64,000 nucleotides of DNA, taken from positions 1,426,001 to 1,490,000 of the forward strand of contig OZ252296.1 in assembly GCA_965250245.1 (NCBI GenBank), given 5' to 3'. Each line of letters begins with the position of its first letter. The first letter of the stretch is position 1. The DNA is from JABDIP01 sp965250245. Its GTDB lineage: Bacteria; Pseudomonadota; Alphaproteobacteria; DSM-16000; Inquilinaceae. Below the pieces are notes generated by a model. The model did no database searches and was not told the origin of the DNA. It saw only the letters and a list, made by a program, of their open reading frames with translations. Position numbers and translations under genes: made by a program. Below are positions 17,101-26,825 of the stretch, in pieces.

Positions 17101-17125
17101 AGGGCCTCTCCGAGGGCCCTTTTTT
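17101..17125 (+). terminator. leader terminator (possible attenuator) before ilvB
   Basis: AGGGCCTCTCCGAGGGCCCT folds into a GC-rich hairpin followed by a run of six T (17120-17125), only 15 bp before the ilvB start. Because a good promoter lies upstream of it, this is a leader terminator and not merely the end of miaA. I find no leader peptide rich in Ile, Val or Leu codons in 17051-17100. Confidence 0.65.
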
Positions 17126-17139
17126 AAGGCACGAGGACA

Positions 17140-18909
<1,770 letters not shown>

Positions 18910-18940
18910 GGCTGTCTCTTCCTCATCGAACCAGGGATTT

Positions 18941-19112
18941 CACCACAGAGACACAGAGGCACAGGGAAGAAGAGAGTTGTCATTCCCGCGAAGGCGGGAA
19001 TGCAGATTTCACATGTCGTTCCGCGCCACCATCGTGAACACTGGATTCCCGCCTTCGCGGGAATGACAAAAGGACTGATTTTGGTTCTCTGTGTCTCTGT
19101 GCCTCTGTGGTG
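18941..19112. repeat. nested palindromic repeat between ilvB and ilvH
   Basis: Outer 24-bp arms (18941-18964 and 19089-19112; the left begins CACCACAGAGACACAGAGGC) are complementary with two mismatches. Inside lie two copies of the TTCCCGCGAAGGCGGGAA module (18978-19001 and 19045-19068) in opposite orientation. This module is the one seen at 6953-7029, so one element appears to have inserted into another. The whole can fold into a long hairpin in the ilvBH transcript. Confidence 0.85.
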
Positions 19113-19164
19113 AACATCCCAAACGCCAACAGGCCTTCGGCCGACCGACAAGAAAAAGACGACC

Positions 19165-19692
19165 ATGCCCCCCAAAGACGAACCCATCGAGCAGCACACC
19201 ATATCGGTGCTGGTGGACAACGAACCCGGCGTGCTGGCCCGGGTGATCGGCCTGTTCTCCGGCCGCGGCTACAACATCGAGAGCCTCACCGTCGCCGAGG
19301 TCGAGCACGACAAGGCGCAATCGCGCATCACGCTGGTCACTTCCGGCACGCCGATGATCATCGAGCAGATCAAGGCCCAGCTCGACCGGCTGGTGCCGGT
19401 GCACAGCGTCAACGACCTGACCATGGAAGGCCCGTTCGTGCAGCGCGAGCTCGGCCTCATCAAGGTCCAGTCGACCGGCGAGAAGCGCATCGAGGCGCTG
19501 CGCATCGCCGACATCTTCCGCGCCCGGGTGGTCGACAGCACCACGGAGAGCTTCACCTTCGAGGTCACCGGCTCGTCGGAGAAGCTCGACGCCTTCATCG
19601 GCCTGATGCAGCCGCTGGGCCTCAACGACGTCAGCCGCACCGGCGTCGTCGCCATCGCCCGCGGGCCGGGCGGGGTGCTGGGAACCGAATAA
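19165..19692 (+). CDS. ilvH: acetolactate synthase small (regulatory) subunit
   Basis: 175 residues. The N-terminal ACT domain (TISVLVDNEPGVLARVIGLFSGRGYNIESL) binds the feedback inhibitor valine, and the C-terminal domain contains GPFVQRELGLIKVQ and RARVVDSTTESFTFEVTG. It activates IlvB and confers end-product control. It follows ilvB on the same strand, but 255 bp away because of the intervening repeat. Confidence 0.95.
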   Translation: MPPKDEPIEQHTISVLVDNEPGVLARVIGLFSGRGYNIESLTVAEVEHDKAQSRITLVTSGTPMIIEQIKAQLDRLVPVHSVNDLTMEGPFVQRELGLIKVQSTGEKRIEALRIADIFRARVVDSTTESFTFEVTGSSEKLDAFIGLMQPLGLNDVSRTGVVAIARGPGGVLGTE

Positions 19693-19807
19693 AGGCCATC
19701 CGGCCGGCGGCATTTCGCCGTCATTGCATCCGACAGTCGCAGCCACGGCAGATTGCGACAACCGGCGCGGCCGCCTGCGGCCAGCGCCCTGAATGCAGCG
19801 GGTGGAT

Positions 19808-20656
19808 ATGGGGGATCGGGAAAAGCTCGGCATCGGCAGCACAATGCTCTGGAGCGTCCGGGCGCTGGCACATCAGCGCGCTTGGCTGGCGCCCTTGGTG
19901 TTGTGCTGGCTGGTCGCCGAGGCCGTGTTCGGCATCGCCCATCGAACCTTCACACTCCACCTGAGAGGCGCCGCCGCCGACCTCCTGGCGCCGTCGGTGC
20001 CGTGGATGTCGAGCTGGGACTGGCCCTATCTGTTCCACGCTGTCGCGGCGATTCCGCACAATCTGTTCGGGTCGGTCTTTGCCGTGCTCGTCATGCGGAC
20101 ATTCCTTTACGCGCACCCGCTCGGCAGTGTCGGCAATCGGTCCAGCTTCGCCTGGTCGGTTGCCGCGCTCTTCCTGTTCAAGATGTGCGTGTCCGCATAC
20201 CACGTCACGTGGCAATGGGCGGCATACCCACACGCGGGAATGATCCCGACGCTGTTTGTCTGGGCCTTCTTCTGGACGATCGGGACCGCCGTCCTCGCCC
20301 GCTTCTGTCTGGTGTATGCCGCTGCTTCGATGGGCCGCGGCTGGCAATTGCAAGAGAGTTGGCGCGCCGCCGCCGGGAATGGCTTCCGGCTCATCTTCTT
20401 TTTCCTGGCGGTCTATGGCGCCGCACGGGTCGTCGGCAATGTCGCCGAAGGTCTGATCACGGCACAGGCTTCCGACCTTGGGCGTGATGCGATTCTGGTG
20501 GCGCTGGCCTGTCTGGGCGCCGTGAAGAAAGTGGCCACGAGCATGATCCTGCTGGCCGTCATTTCGGTCGCCTTCAGCCGACTGACCGGGTATCCGGCGG
20601 CCGGGATTCCGTACTCGCAAAGGACCCGGGAAGCGTTGGCGGCGACATTCGACTAG
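19808..20656 (+). CDS. multi-pass membrane protein, tandem family member 1
   Basis: About 282 residues from ATG 19808 (ATG 19793 is an alternative). There are about six hydrophobic segments. It is the first of four adjacent related proteins. Shared features are an N-terminal LGIG motif before a helix rich in Trp and Leu, a central signature MGRGWQLQESWRAAAGNGFRL, and a C-terminal tail YPAAGIPYSQRT...TFD. The function is unknown. The central signature recalls uncharacterised alphaproteobacterial membrane proteins with an SWR..(G)N..R(L) loop. Confidence 0.7.
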   Translation: MGDREKLGIGSTMLWSVRALAHQRAWLAPLVLCWLVAEAVFGIAHRTFTLHLRGAAADLLAPSVPWMSSWDWPYLFHAVAAIPHNLFGSVFAVLVMRTFLYAHPLGSVGNRSSFAWSVAALFLFKMCVSAYHVTWQWAAYPHAGMIPTLFVWAFFWTIGTAVLARFCLVYAAASMGRGWQLQESWRAAAGNGFRLIFFFLAVYGAARVVGNVAEGLITAQASDLGRDAILVALACLGAVKKVATSMILLAVISVAFSRLTGYPAAGIPYSQRTREALAATFD

Positions 20657-20766
20657 GTCATGTCCCGTCATGCCGGCGACCGGTTCGGCCCGCCGGCCGG
20701 CCATGATATGGGTGGTGTCGCGGTGCGGGCAGACGGAACGAATTGGATGCAGGCCGGGCGGCGGCG

Positions 20767-21630
20767 ATGAACACACTGGGCATAGGCAATGTGATGCGCT
20801 CGGCATTCGTGGCGCTGTGGATCGGATGGCTTCCGATCATCGCCTGCATCCTGTCCTGGATTGCCGCGGAAACGGCGCTCACTGTCGTTGCGGAGACGCA
20901 TGAACTGGGAAGGACCGTCCTGATCCGGCTGCTGACCTGGGGTGCGTTCGACTTTCTGCAGGTGGGCTCCCAGTTCTTCGCGGCGTTGCGAAAGACGGTT
21001 GATACGCTTCCCCATCACGTGGTTCGGGCGCTGTTCATGGGCGTGTTGCTCCGCACTGTCCTGACCGGCCCGCGATCTGTGGTCAGACTGAGCTTTGCCG
21101 GAACGGCGGCGAGCTTGTTCGGCGTCAATCTCGTCTGGGTGTTTCTGTTCTTCCTCACCGAGTGGTTGGCGCGATCGGTCGAATTTCCGACCTCCGGATC
21201 GGGAACCGAGGAGTTGGTCTTCTTCGTCGCCGTCCTGTCGATCGCGCTGGGCTATGCTTGGCTGCTCTCCCGGTTCAGCATGATCTACCCGCTCTCCGCT
21301 ACCGGGGCGGGCTGGCGTCCGATCGCCGCATGGCGACTTGCCAAGGGCCATTCGATCCGACTGTTCGCGCTTGTCATCCTGCTGCTGGTGCCCCTTGGCG
21401 TCGCCCGTGGAATTGTGGAGTCGCTTCCATTCCGGTCGGTCTTGTCGGCGCCATTCGGAGACGCACAGCTCGTCGAGCGAGCCTTTGGCAATGCCGTCTT
21501 CAATTGCCTCAGCCTGGCGGTCCTGATGGTCGTCTTCGCGGTGGTCTATACCCGGCTCTCCGGGTTCCCGGCGGTGGGCATTCCAGGTGCGGAGCGCACG
21601 CCAGGGCAACTGGCAGACACGTTCGACTGA
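20767..21630 (+). CDS. multi-pass membrane protein, tandem family member 2
   Basis: 287 residues from ATG 20767, chosen because MNTLGIGNVMRSAFVALW aligns with MNKLGMGDVMRSAFVALW of member 3. It has about six membrane helices, the signature ATGAGWRPIAAWRLAKGHSIRL and the tail FPAVGIPGAERTPGQLADTFD. The ~70 bp upstream (20699-20766) closely match those before member 3, including CCATGATATGGGTGGT, so duplication included the promoter region. Confidence 0.75.
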   Translation: MNTLGIGNVMRSAFVALWIGWLPIIACILSWIAAETALTVVAETHELGRTVLIRLLTWGAFDFLQVGSQFFAALRKTVDTLPHHVVRALFMGVLLRTVLTGPRSVVRLSFAGTAASLFGVNLVWVFLFFLTEWLARSVEFPTSGSGTEELVFFVAVLSIALGYAWLLSRFSMIYPLSATGAGWRPIAAWRLAKGHSIRLFALVILLLVPLGVARGIVESLPFRSVLSAPFGDAQLVERAFGNAVFNCLSLAVLMVVFAVVYTRLSGFPAVGIPGAERTPGQLADTFD

Positions 21631-21729
21631 CGGTCACGCCCGCGACTCGTGCGGCGGCCGGTCCGCCATGATATGGGTGGTTCGGGGTCGGGTGGACGGA
21701 ACGGGCGCGATGCGGGCCGGGCGGCGGCG

Positions 21730-22614
21730 ATGAACAAACTGGGCATGGGCGATGTGATGCGCTCGGCGTTCGTGGCGCTGTGGCGCGGCGGATGGCCGAT
21801 CATCGTTTGCCTGGCGCTGTGGGTCGTGGCCGAGATCGCCAACGATGCCTGGCAGCGGTTCTTCAATCCGATTGGCTGGATGCTGGGCTTGCGGTCGATT
21901 GACGGTGAGATCATCCGGTTCGATCCGCAGCGGCGATACGGCTATATCCTGGGCCTGACATATCTGGGCTACGCCGCCATCGGCGATATCGTGCGCTGCG
22001 CCTTCATGGCGGCCATCCTGCGCATCATCCTGGTCGGGCGGGTCGGGCCCTGGGGTGTCGGAGGCTTTGGTCTGGTGCGTGCCAGCGGCGCGGTGCTGCT
22101 GGTGAACCTCGCCGTCACGGCGACCAGGACAGGCCCGCCCTGGATGTTCAACACCGTGCTGGGCCCGTCGGTGCTTGGCGAGCCGTTCGGGATCATCGAG
22201 ATCGGCTCCGGTCTGGGCTTCATCCTGGTCTTGCTGTATCTGGCCGCACGTCTCTGCCAGGTCTATCCCAGCATGGCGGTCGGCCACGGATGGGGGTTGG
22301 CGCGATCCTGGCGGTCGAGTGCCGGCAACGGAATTCGACTGACGGTGCTGATCGTGCTGGTGCTGATCGTCTACCTGATCGCCAACAGCATCGTCGAAGT
22401 CACCCTCTATCGGCAGGTCCTTCTCGACGATCCCGATACCTTCACGGCGCTGAACTGGATGATCGCGGCGAAGACCGCGGTCGCGCGGGTGTTGCTGACG
22501 TCGATTCTCCTGGCCATGGCGGCGGTCGTCTTCGCGCGGCTGGCCGAGTTTCCGGCCGCCCACATCCCCGGGTCCGGACGGACGCCGGAGGAGCTTGCGC
22601 AAGCATTCGACTAG
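21730..22614 (+). CDS. multi-pass membrane protein, tandem family member 3
   Basis: 294 residues from ATG 21730. The first 18 residues and the DNA coding for them are nearly identical to member 2, while the rest has diverged: a recent duplication or gene conversion at the 5' end only. It has about six membrane helices, the signature VGHGWGLARSWRSSAGNGIRL and the tail FPAAHIPGSGRTPEELAQAFD. No enzyme or transporter motif is seen. Confidence 0.75.
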   Translation: MNKLGMGDVMRSAFVALWRGGWPIIVCLALWVVAEIANDAWQRFFNPIGWMLGLRSIDGEIIRFDPQRRYGYILGLTYLGYAAIGDIVRCAFMAAILRIILVGRVGPWGVGGFGLVRASGAVLLVNLAVTATRTGPPWMFNTVLGPSVLGEPFGIIEIGSGLGFILVLLYLAARLCQVYPSMAVGHGWGLARSWRSSAGNGIRLTVLIVLVLIVYLIANSIVEVTLYRQVLLDDPDTFTALNWMIAAKTAVARVLLTSILLAMAAVVFARLAEFPAAHIPGSGRTPEELAQAFD

Positions 22615-22701
22615 GGCCGGCCAAGCCCGATGGTCAGCCGGGCGGCGCGCGGGTAATCTGCTGCGCCCGATGGGCTGGCGACGGTGGCAAGGAGGCGCGA
22701 A

Positions 22702-23547
22702 TTGAGCCAGGGCATGAACAGGCTCGATGTCGGCGAGGTGGTCAAGGCGGCCTATGGCTCGCTGTGGCTGCAGCGGCGCGCGCTGGCCGGCTGGTCCGTC
22801 GTGCCCTGGCTGCTGGTTGCGGTGATCGACCTGCTGGGGCGCCCCTATACCGACCAGCTTGACGCGATCCTGCTGTCCAACCCGCCCACGGCGGAATGGC
22901 AAACCGGTCTGGTGATCGCCGGCCAAGTGCGCAACGCGCTGCAGCTGGCGGTGTGGACCGTCCTGGAGATCGCCTGCTACCGGCTGTTCCTGCTCGGCTC
23001 GCGCTCGGAGCTGCCGGCGTCGCAGATGCGCGCGATCTATGTCAGCTTGCTCACCTTCAACATCGCGCTGATGGCGGTCGCGGTGGTGCCCAACCTGTTC
23101 TTCGACTATTTCCGGATCACCCGGCTGCAGCCGGGCTGGGAAGGCGTCTCGCTGCTGTACTTCTTCTTCTATGTCTTCATCGGCGTCCGCCTCGCCTTCG
23201 TCTTCCCGGCGATCAGCCTGGGCTGGCCGTGGGATCTGGGCAGCCGCTGGGCCGAGACCCAGGGCAATTTCTGGCGATTGCTGGTGGCGCTGTTCACCGC
23301 CTATCTGCCGATGTTCCTGCTGCTTGGCCTGTTCTCGGCATTCGGGCTCAAGGTCACCGGCTATTCATTCTCGCCAAGCGGCCTGCCGCTCCTCGAGGCC
23401 CTGGCCCGCAGCTTCGTCAGCCTGGTGCTGCTGCTGGCGGCGACCGCGGTGACGGCGGCGGCGGTGTCCCAGATCACCGGGCGCAGGGCCCAGGGCATGA
23501 CCGGGCAGGGGCCGGGCCCGACGGAGATCGCCTCGCGGTTCGACTGA
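22702..23547 (+). CDS. multi-pass membrane protein, tandem family member 4
   Basis: 281 residues if the TTG at 22702 is used, placed 6 bp after GGAGG; the in-frame ATG 22714 (MNRLDVGEVVKAAYGSLW) matches the family start but lies 18 bp from that site. It is the most divergent of the four. About six membrane helices, the variant signature LGWPWDLGSRWAETQGNFWRL and an ending TEIASRFD still show kinship. The 3' end faces the convergent cyclase gene. Confidence 0.72.
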   Translation: MSQGMNRLDVGEVVKAAYGSLWLQRRALAGWSVVPWLLVAVIDLLGRPYTDQLDAILLSNPPTAEWQTGLVIAGQVRNALQLAVWTVLEIACYRLFLLGSRSELPASQMRAIYVSLLTFNIALMAVAVVPNLFFDYFRITRLQPGWEGVSLLYFFFYVFIGVRLAFVFPAISLGWPWDLGSRWAETQGNFWRLLVALFTAYLPMFLLLGLFSAFGLKVTGYSFSPSGLPLLEALARSFVSLVLLLAATAVTAAAVSQITGRRAQGMTGQGPGPTEIASRFD

Positions 23548-23569
23548 TGCCGGCGGCGGGCCGGGCGCG

Positions 23570-24637
23570 TCAGCCCAGATAGGGCGACTGGGCCGCCAGC
23601 GGCGCCTGGGCGCCGTCCAGGCTGAAGATCCGCTTGCTGCCGAAGCCCTTCACCTCGCTCACGCCGCGGTCGGTGAAGCTGAACTCGTGGCGGATCAGGT
23701 CGTGCATGTCCTCGCACAGGGTGATCTCCATGGGCTCGGACAGGGCCTCCAGACGGGCCGCCAGGTTCACCGCCGGGCCGAAGATGTCATAGACGTATTT
23801 CTGCACCCCGACGATCGAGCCGATCAGCGTGCCGGAGTTGATCCCGATGCGGCAGATCCATTCATTGGCGTGGGCGCTGTTGCGGCGCTGCAGGTAGCGC
23901 AGGATCAGCAGCGCCACCTTGGCGATGTTGTGGGCGTGCTCCGGCGTGTGCTCCGGGATGCCCGAGACCGCCATATAGGCGTCGCCGATGGTCTTGATCC
24001 GCTCGCAGCCGAACTGCTCCACGATCCGGTCGAAGGCGGTGAAGATGTCGTTCAGCTCGGCGATGACCCCGGCCGGGTCCTGCGAGATGGCCATGTCGGT
24101 GAAGCCGACGAAATCCAGCATCAGCACCGAGGCCATCTCGTATTTCTGCGGCGCGGTCACGCCGAAGGTCTTCAGCTCCTCGTAGACGCTGCGCGGCATC
24201 ACGTTCAGCAGCAGCTTCTCGACCCGCTCCTTCTCGCGCTGCAGGGTCCGGTTCTGCTTCTCCACCATCTTCGAATAGGACTCGATCATGTATTCGAGTT
24301 CCTTGATCTTCGTGATGTTGGTGCATTCCAGGATCATCACCGACATGTCGTTGTAGACGTGCCGGGTGAAGTGCAGCGCCAGGGTCATCGGCCGTCGCTT
24401 GATCTTGATCTGGGCCTCGCAGGCATAGGTCTTGCCGTCGGCCAGCCGGGACTCGACCAGCCGCAGGTCGACATCCGGGAACAGGTCGCTGAGGCCGGTA
24501 CCGACCCCGACGGTGCCGGGGAACCACTCCACGAAGCGGCGGTTGCCGAAGACGATCTCGCGGGTGTCGCGCTTCAGGATCGCCAGGCCGACGCCGACCG
24601 ACTCGAGCAACATCTTGTTGAAGTTCTCGATGTTCAT
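23570..24637 (-). CDS. PAS domain-coupled class III adenylate cyclase
   Basis: 355 residues. Residues 1-110 form a PAS-like sensor domain, 110-145 a coiled-coil and about 165-335 a class III cyclase domain. Metal-binding Asp175 (LMLDFVGFT) and Asp219 (TIGDAYM), adenine-selecting Lys215 and Asp284 (YDIFGPAVNLAARLE), and transition-state Asn291 and Arg295 are all present, which predicts ATP rather than GTP as substrate. No membrane segment is seen, so it is cytoplasmic. It lies 42 bp downstream of a truncated haemoglobin on the same strand and is probably co-transcribed with it. Confidence 0.9.
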   Translation of the reverse strand: MNIENFNKMLLESVGVGLAILKRDTREIVFGNRRFVEWFPGTVGVGTGLSDLFPDVDLRLVESRLADGKTYACEAQIKIKRRPMTLALHFTRHVYNDMSVMILECTNITKIKELEYMIESYSKMVEKQNRTLQREKERVEKLLLNVMPRSVYEELKTFGVTAPQKYEMASVLMLDFVGFTDMAISQDPAGVIAELNDIFTAFDRIVEQFGCERIKTIGDAYMAVSGIPEHTPEHAHNIAKVALLILRYLQRRNSAHANEWICRIGINSGTLIGSIVGVQKYVYDIFGPAVNLAARLEALSEPMEITLCEDMHDLIRHEFSFTDRGVSEVKGFGSKRIFSLDGAQAPLAAQSPYLG

Positions 24638-24679
24638 CGGCGGCCCCTGCCTGCGTCCTCGTTGCCCGGCACCGGCCCG

Positions 24680-25039
24680 TCAGGCCGAGATGATGTAGGA
24701 GGATCGGCCCTTGATGTCCTGTACCACCGCGTCGATGTCGTGCGGTTCCAGCTCGAACTCCTCCAACGTCTCGCGCAGCAGCGTCACCATCTCCTGGAAG
24801 GCCACGGCGTCGATGCCCAGATGCGCGTGCACCCGCTGCAGCACCTCGTTGGTGTAGCTCGCCGGCCCGCCCATGACCGAGGCGATGAATTTGGTCTGGT
24901 GATCGATCAGGTTCGGAAGTTCGACGTCCTCGAAATAGTCGCCGATAACGTCGGAATCCAAGACCTTGTCATAGAACGCCATGACGATCTTGCTGACGCT
25001 GGTGAACCCGCCATAGCGATCGAACATGCTGGCTGCCAT
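24680..25039 (-). CDS. group 1 truncated haemoglobin
   Basis: 119 residues from ATG 25039, 5 bp after GGAGG. The trHbN pattern is clear: FDRYGG, FYDKVL with B10 Tyr23, a HQTKFIASVMGGP segment with distal Gln48, and the proximal haem ligand His71 in RVHAHLGI. A Tyr/Gln distal pair in this class usually stabilises bound O2 or supports NO dioxygenation. The gene precedes the cyclase, suggesting that haem-ligand binding informs cAMP synthesis; that link is inferred from position alone. Confidence 0.9.
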   Translation of the reverse strand: MAASMFDRYGGFTSVSKIVMAFYDKVLDSDVIGDYFEDVELPNLIDHQTKFIASVMGGPASYTNEVLQRVHAHLGIDAVAFQEMVTLLRETLEEFELEPHDIDAVVQDIKGRSSYIISA

Positions 25040-25447
25040 TGCGACCTCCGCCCCGCTGCACCCCCTGTATTTGATATAGCACAGATTTTAGCAGTAAGCG
25101 CGAGACCGGCAACGTCTCCGCATAAAGACGGCGCAGGGCCATCGTCGGAGAACTATTGTGCGGCGATTTTCCACGTCCGGCATTTTGGCTCTGCACCATT
25201 TTGGATTGTCTGTCAGAAGGCGATGTTCGCCATTCGTGGAAAGTAGAGGGGCGCCCGACATTTTCGCCCATTGCGCCGAATTGCGGAATATCGGCATCGG
25301 GGTTCGTCGCCGTTTGGGGAATGTTGCGCTGTTGCGCCGCGGCACACTTGGATTCCGCCGCCGCGAAGTGCTATGGACAGCGCCCGGTCTGCCGGACGGG
25401 CCAAGAAACGAGAGAAAACCGGGTCAACAGGAAAGGAATTGTCCGCC
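25040..25447. other. divergent intergenic region before ilvC
   Basis: 408 bp between the haemoglobin start and ilvC, with an AT-richer middle that must hold both promoters. AGGAAAGGA just before 25448 is the ilvC ribosome-binding site. Several overlapping short frames here, including an upstream extension of ilvC, do not resemble proteins. No riboswitch or attenuator was recognised. Confidence 0.4.
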
Positions 25448-26467
25448 ATGCGCGTCTATTACGATCGCGATGCCGATGTAAATCTGATCAAGACCAAGAA
25501 GGTGCTGATCGTCGGCTATGGCAGCCAGGGCCATGCCCATGCCGCTAACCTGCGCGACAGCGGCGCGAAGGACGTTCGCATCGCCCTGCGCCCCAGCTCG
25601 GCGACCGTGAAGAAGGCGGAAGCCGCCGGCTTCGAGGTGATGAGCCCGGCCGAGGGCGCGGCCTGGGCCGATGTCGTGATGATGTGCGCGCCGGACGAGC
25701 TGCAGGCCGACATCTACAATGAGCATATCGGGCCGAACCTGCGCGATGGCGCCGGCATCGCCTTCGCCCATGGCCTGAACGTGCACTTCAACCTGATCGA
25801 GCCGTCCAAGGAGATCGACGTCTTCATGGTGGCGCCGAAGGGACCGGGCCACACGGTGCGCGCGGAATACCAGAAGGGCGGCGGCGTGCCCTGCCTGATC
25901 GCGGTCGACCAGAACGCAAGCGGTGCCGCCTTCGATATCGGCCTGTCCTATGCCTGCGCCATCGGCGGCGGCCGCTCCGGCGTCATCGAAACCACCTTCA
26001 AAGAAGAGTGCGAGACCGACCTGTTCGGCGAGCAGGTGGTGCTGTGCGGCGGGCTGACGGCGCTGATCCAGGCCGGCTACGAGACCCTGGTGGAGGCCGG
26101 CTACGCACCGGAGATGGCCTATTTCGAGTGCCTGCACGAGGTCAAGCTGATCGTCGACCTGATCTATGAGGGCGGCATTGCCAACATGCGCTACTCGATC
26201 TCCAACACCGCGGAGTATGGCGACTACACCCGCGGGCCGCGGATCGTCACCGACGAGACCAAGGCGGAGATGAAGCGCATCCTCAACGAGATCCAGACCG
26301 GCAAGTTCACCCGCGACTGGATGCTGGAGAACCGGGTCGGCCAGACCAGCTTCAAGGCCACCCGCCGCCGCGCCGCCGAGCACGATATCGAGCAGGTCGG
26401 CGAGAAGCTGCGCGCCATGATGCCCTGGATCGGCGCCAGCAAGCTGGTCGACAAGGAAAAGAACTAG
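25448..26467 (+). CDS. ilvC: ketol-acid reductoisomerase (NADP+)
   Basis: 339 residues from ATG 25448, the typical length of class I enzymes. It shows MRVYYDRDADVNLI at the start, the Rossmann motif GYGSQGHAHAANLRDSG, the NADPH-binding RPSS loop and the C-terminal knotted domain with ETTFKEECETDLFGEQ and LIVDLIYEGGI carrying the Mg ligands. It isomerises and reduces acetolactate in branched-chain amino-acid synthesis. It is separated from ilvBH by the four membrane-protein genes and the haemoglobin-cyclase unit. Confidence 0.97.
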   Translation: MRVYYDRDADVNLIKTKKVLIVGYGSQGHAHAANLRDSGAKDVRIALRPSSATVKKAEAAGFEVMSPAEGAAWADVVMMCAPDELQADIYNEHIGPNLRDGAGIAFAHGLNVHFNLIEPSKEIDVFMVAPKGPGHTVRAEYQKGGGVPCLIAVDQNASGAAFDIGLSYACAIGGGRSGVIETTFKEECETDLFGEQVVLCGGLTALIQAGYETLVEAGYAPEMAYFECLHEVKLIVDLIYEGGIANMRYSISNTAEYGDYTRGPRIVTDETKAEMKRILNEIQTGKFTRDWMLENRVGQTSFKATRRRAAEHDIEQVGEKLRAMMPWIGASKLVDKEKN

Positions 26468-26542
26468 ACCGGGCCGGCCGGGCGTTCCGGGCGGTTTCCG
26501 TCAGGTGTCGAGGCCGCCGCCCCGCGGCGGCCGGCGGCCCTA

Positions 26543-26651
26543 GCGTTGCCGTCCTGATCCTTCGACAGGCTCAGGATGAGGGCGCGTGTTGCGCCAATGG
26601 TTCGACATTCACCCTCATCCTGAGCCTGTCGAAGGATCAGGACGGCAACGC
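26543..26651. repeat. palindromic intergenic repeat
   Basis: Long inverted repeat with ~40-bp arms (left begins GCGTTGCCGTCCTGATCC, right ends GGATCAGGACGGCAACGC) around a ~28-bp loop. The core CCTTCGACAGGCTCAGGATG is a very widespread bacterial intergenic repeat. It follows ilvC and may end its transcript. Confidence 0.85.
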
Positions 26652-26727
26652 CGGTACTGCGGGTCCCAGGCCCCGCGCTTGCACATCCCCTCGCCGAGAG
26701 CAGCATCGACCGGCCGATCACATTGGC

Positions 26728-26757
26728 CTTGTGACGGTCATGCGTGTATCTTGTGAC
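26728..26757 (+). promoter_or_regulatory. paired CTTGTGAC direct repeats before the amine oxidase
   Basis: Two identical CTTGTGAC boxes (26728-26735 and 26750-26757) are spaced 22 bp start to start, about two helical turns, just upstream of an AT-rich stretch (26761-26795). This is what a regulator binding one helix face would use; no regulator gene is adjacent. Confidence 0.35.
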
Positions 26758-26825
26758 CCATTCGATGCAATTTTATTTTAATTCCATCTAACTGCAGGTA
26801 GCGGGTCAGCTCGGGGGAGGCTGCC

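Noticed and set aside
25040..25447. Sigma-54 promoter before ilvC (TGGCTC...TTTTGG)
   Set aside because: The bases do not match the TGGC-GC spacing well enough to support it.
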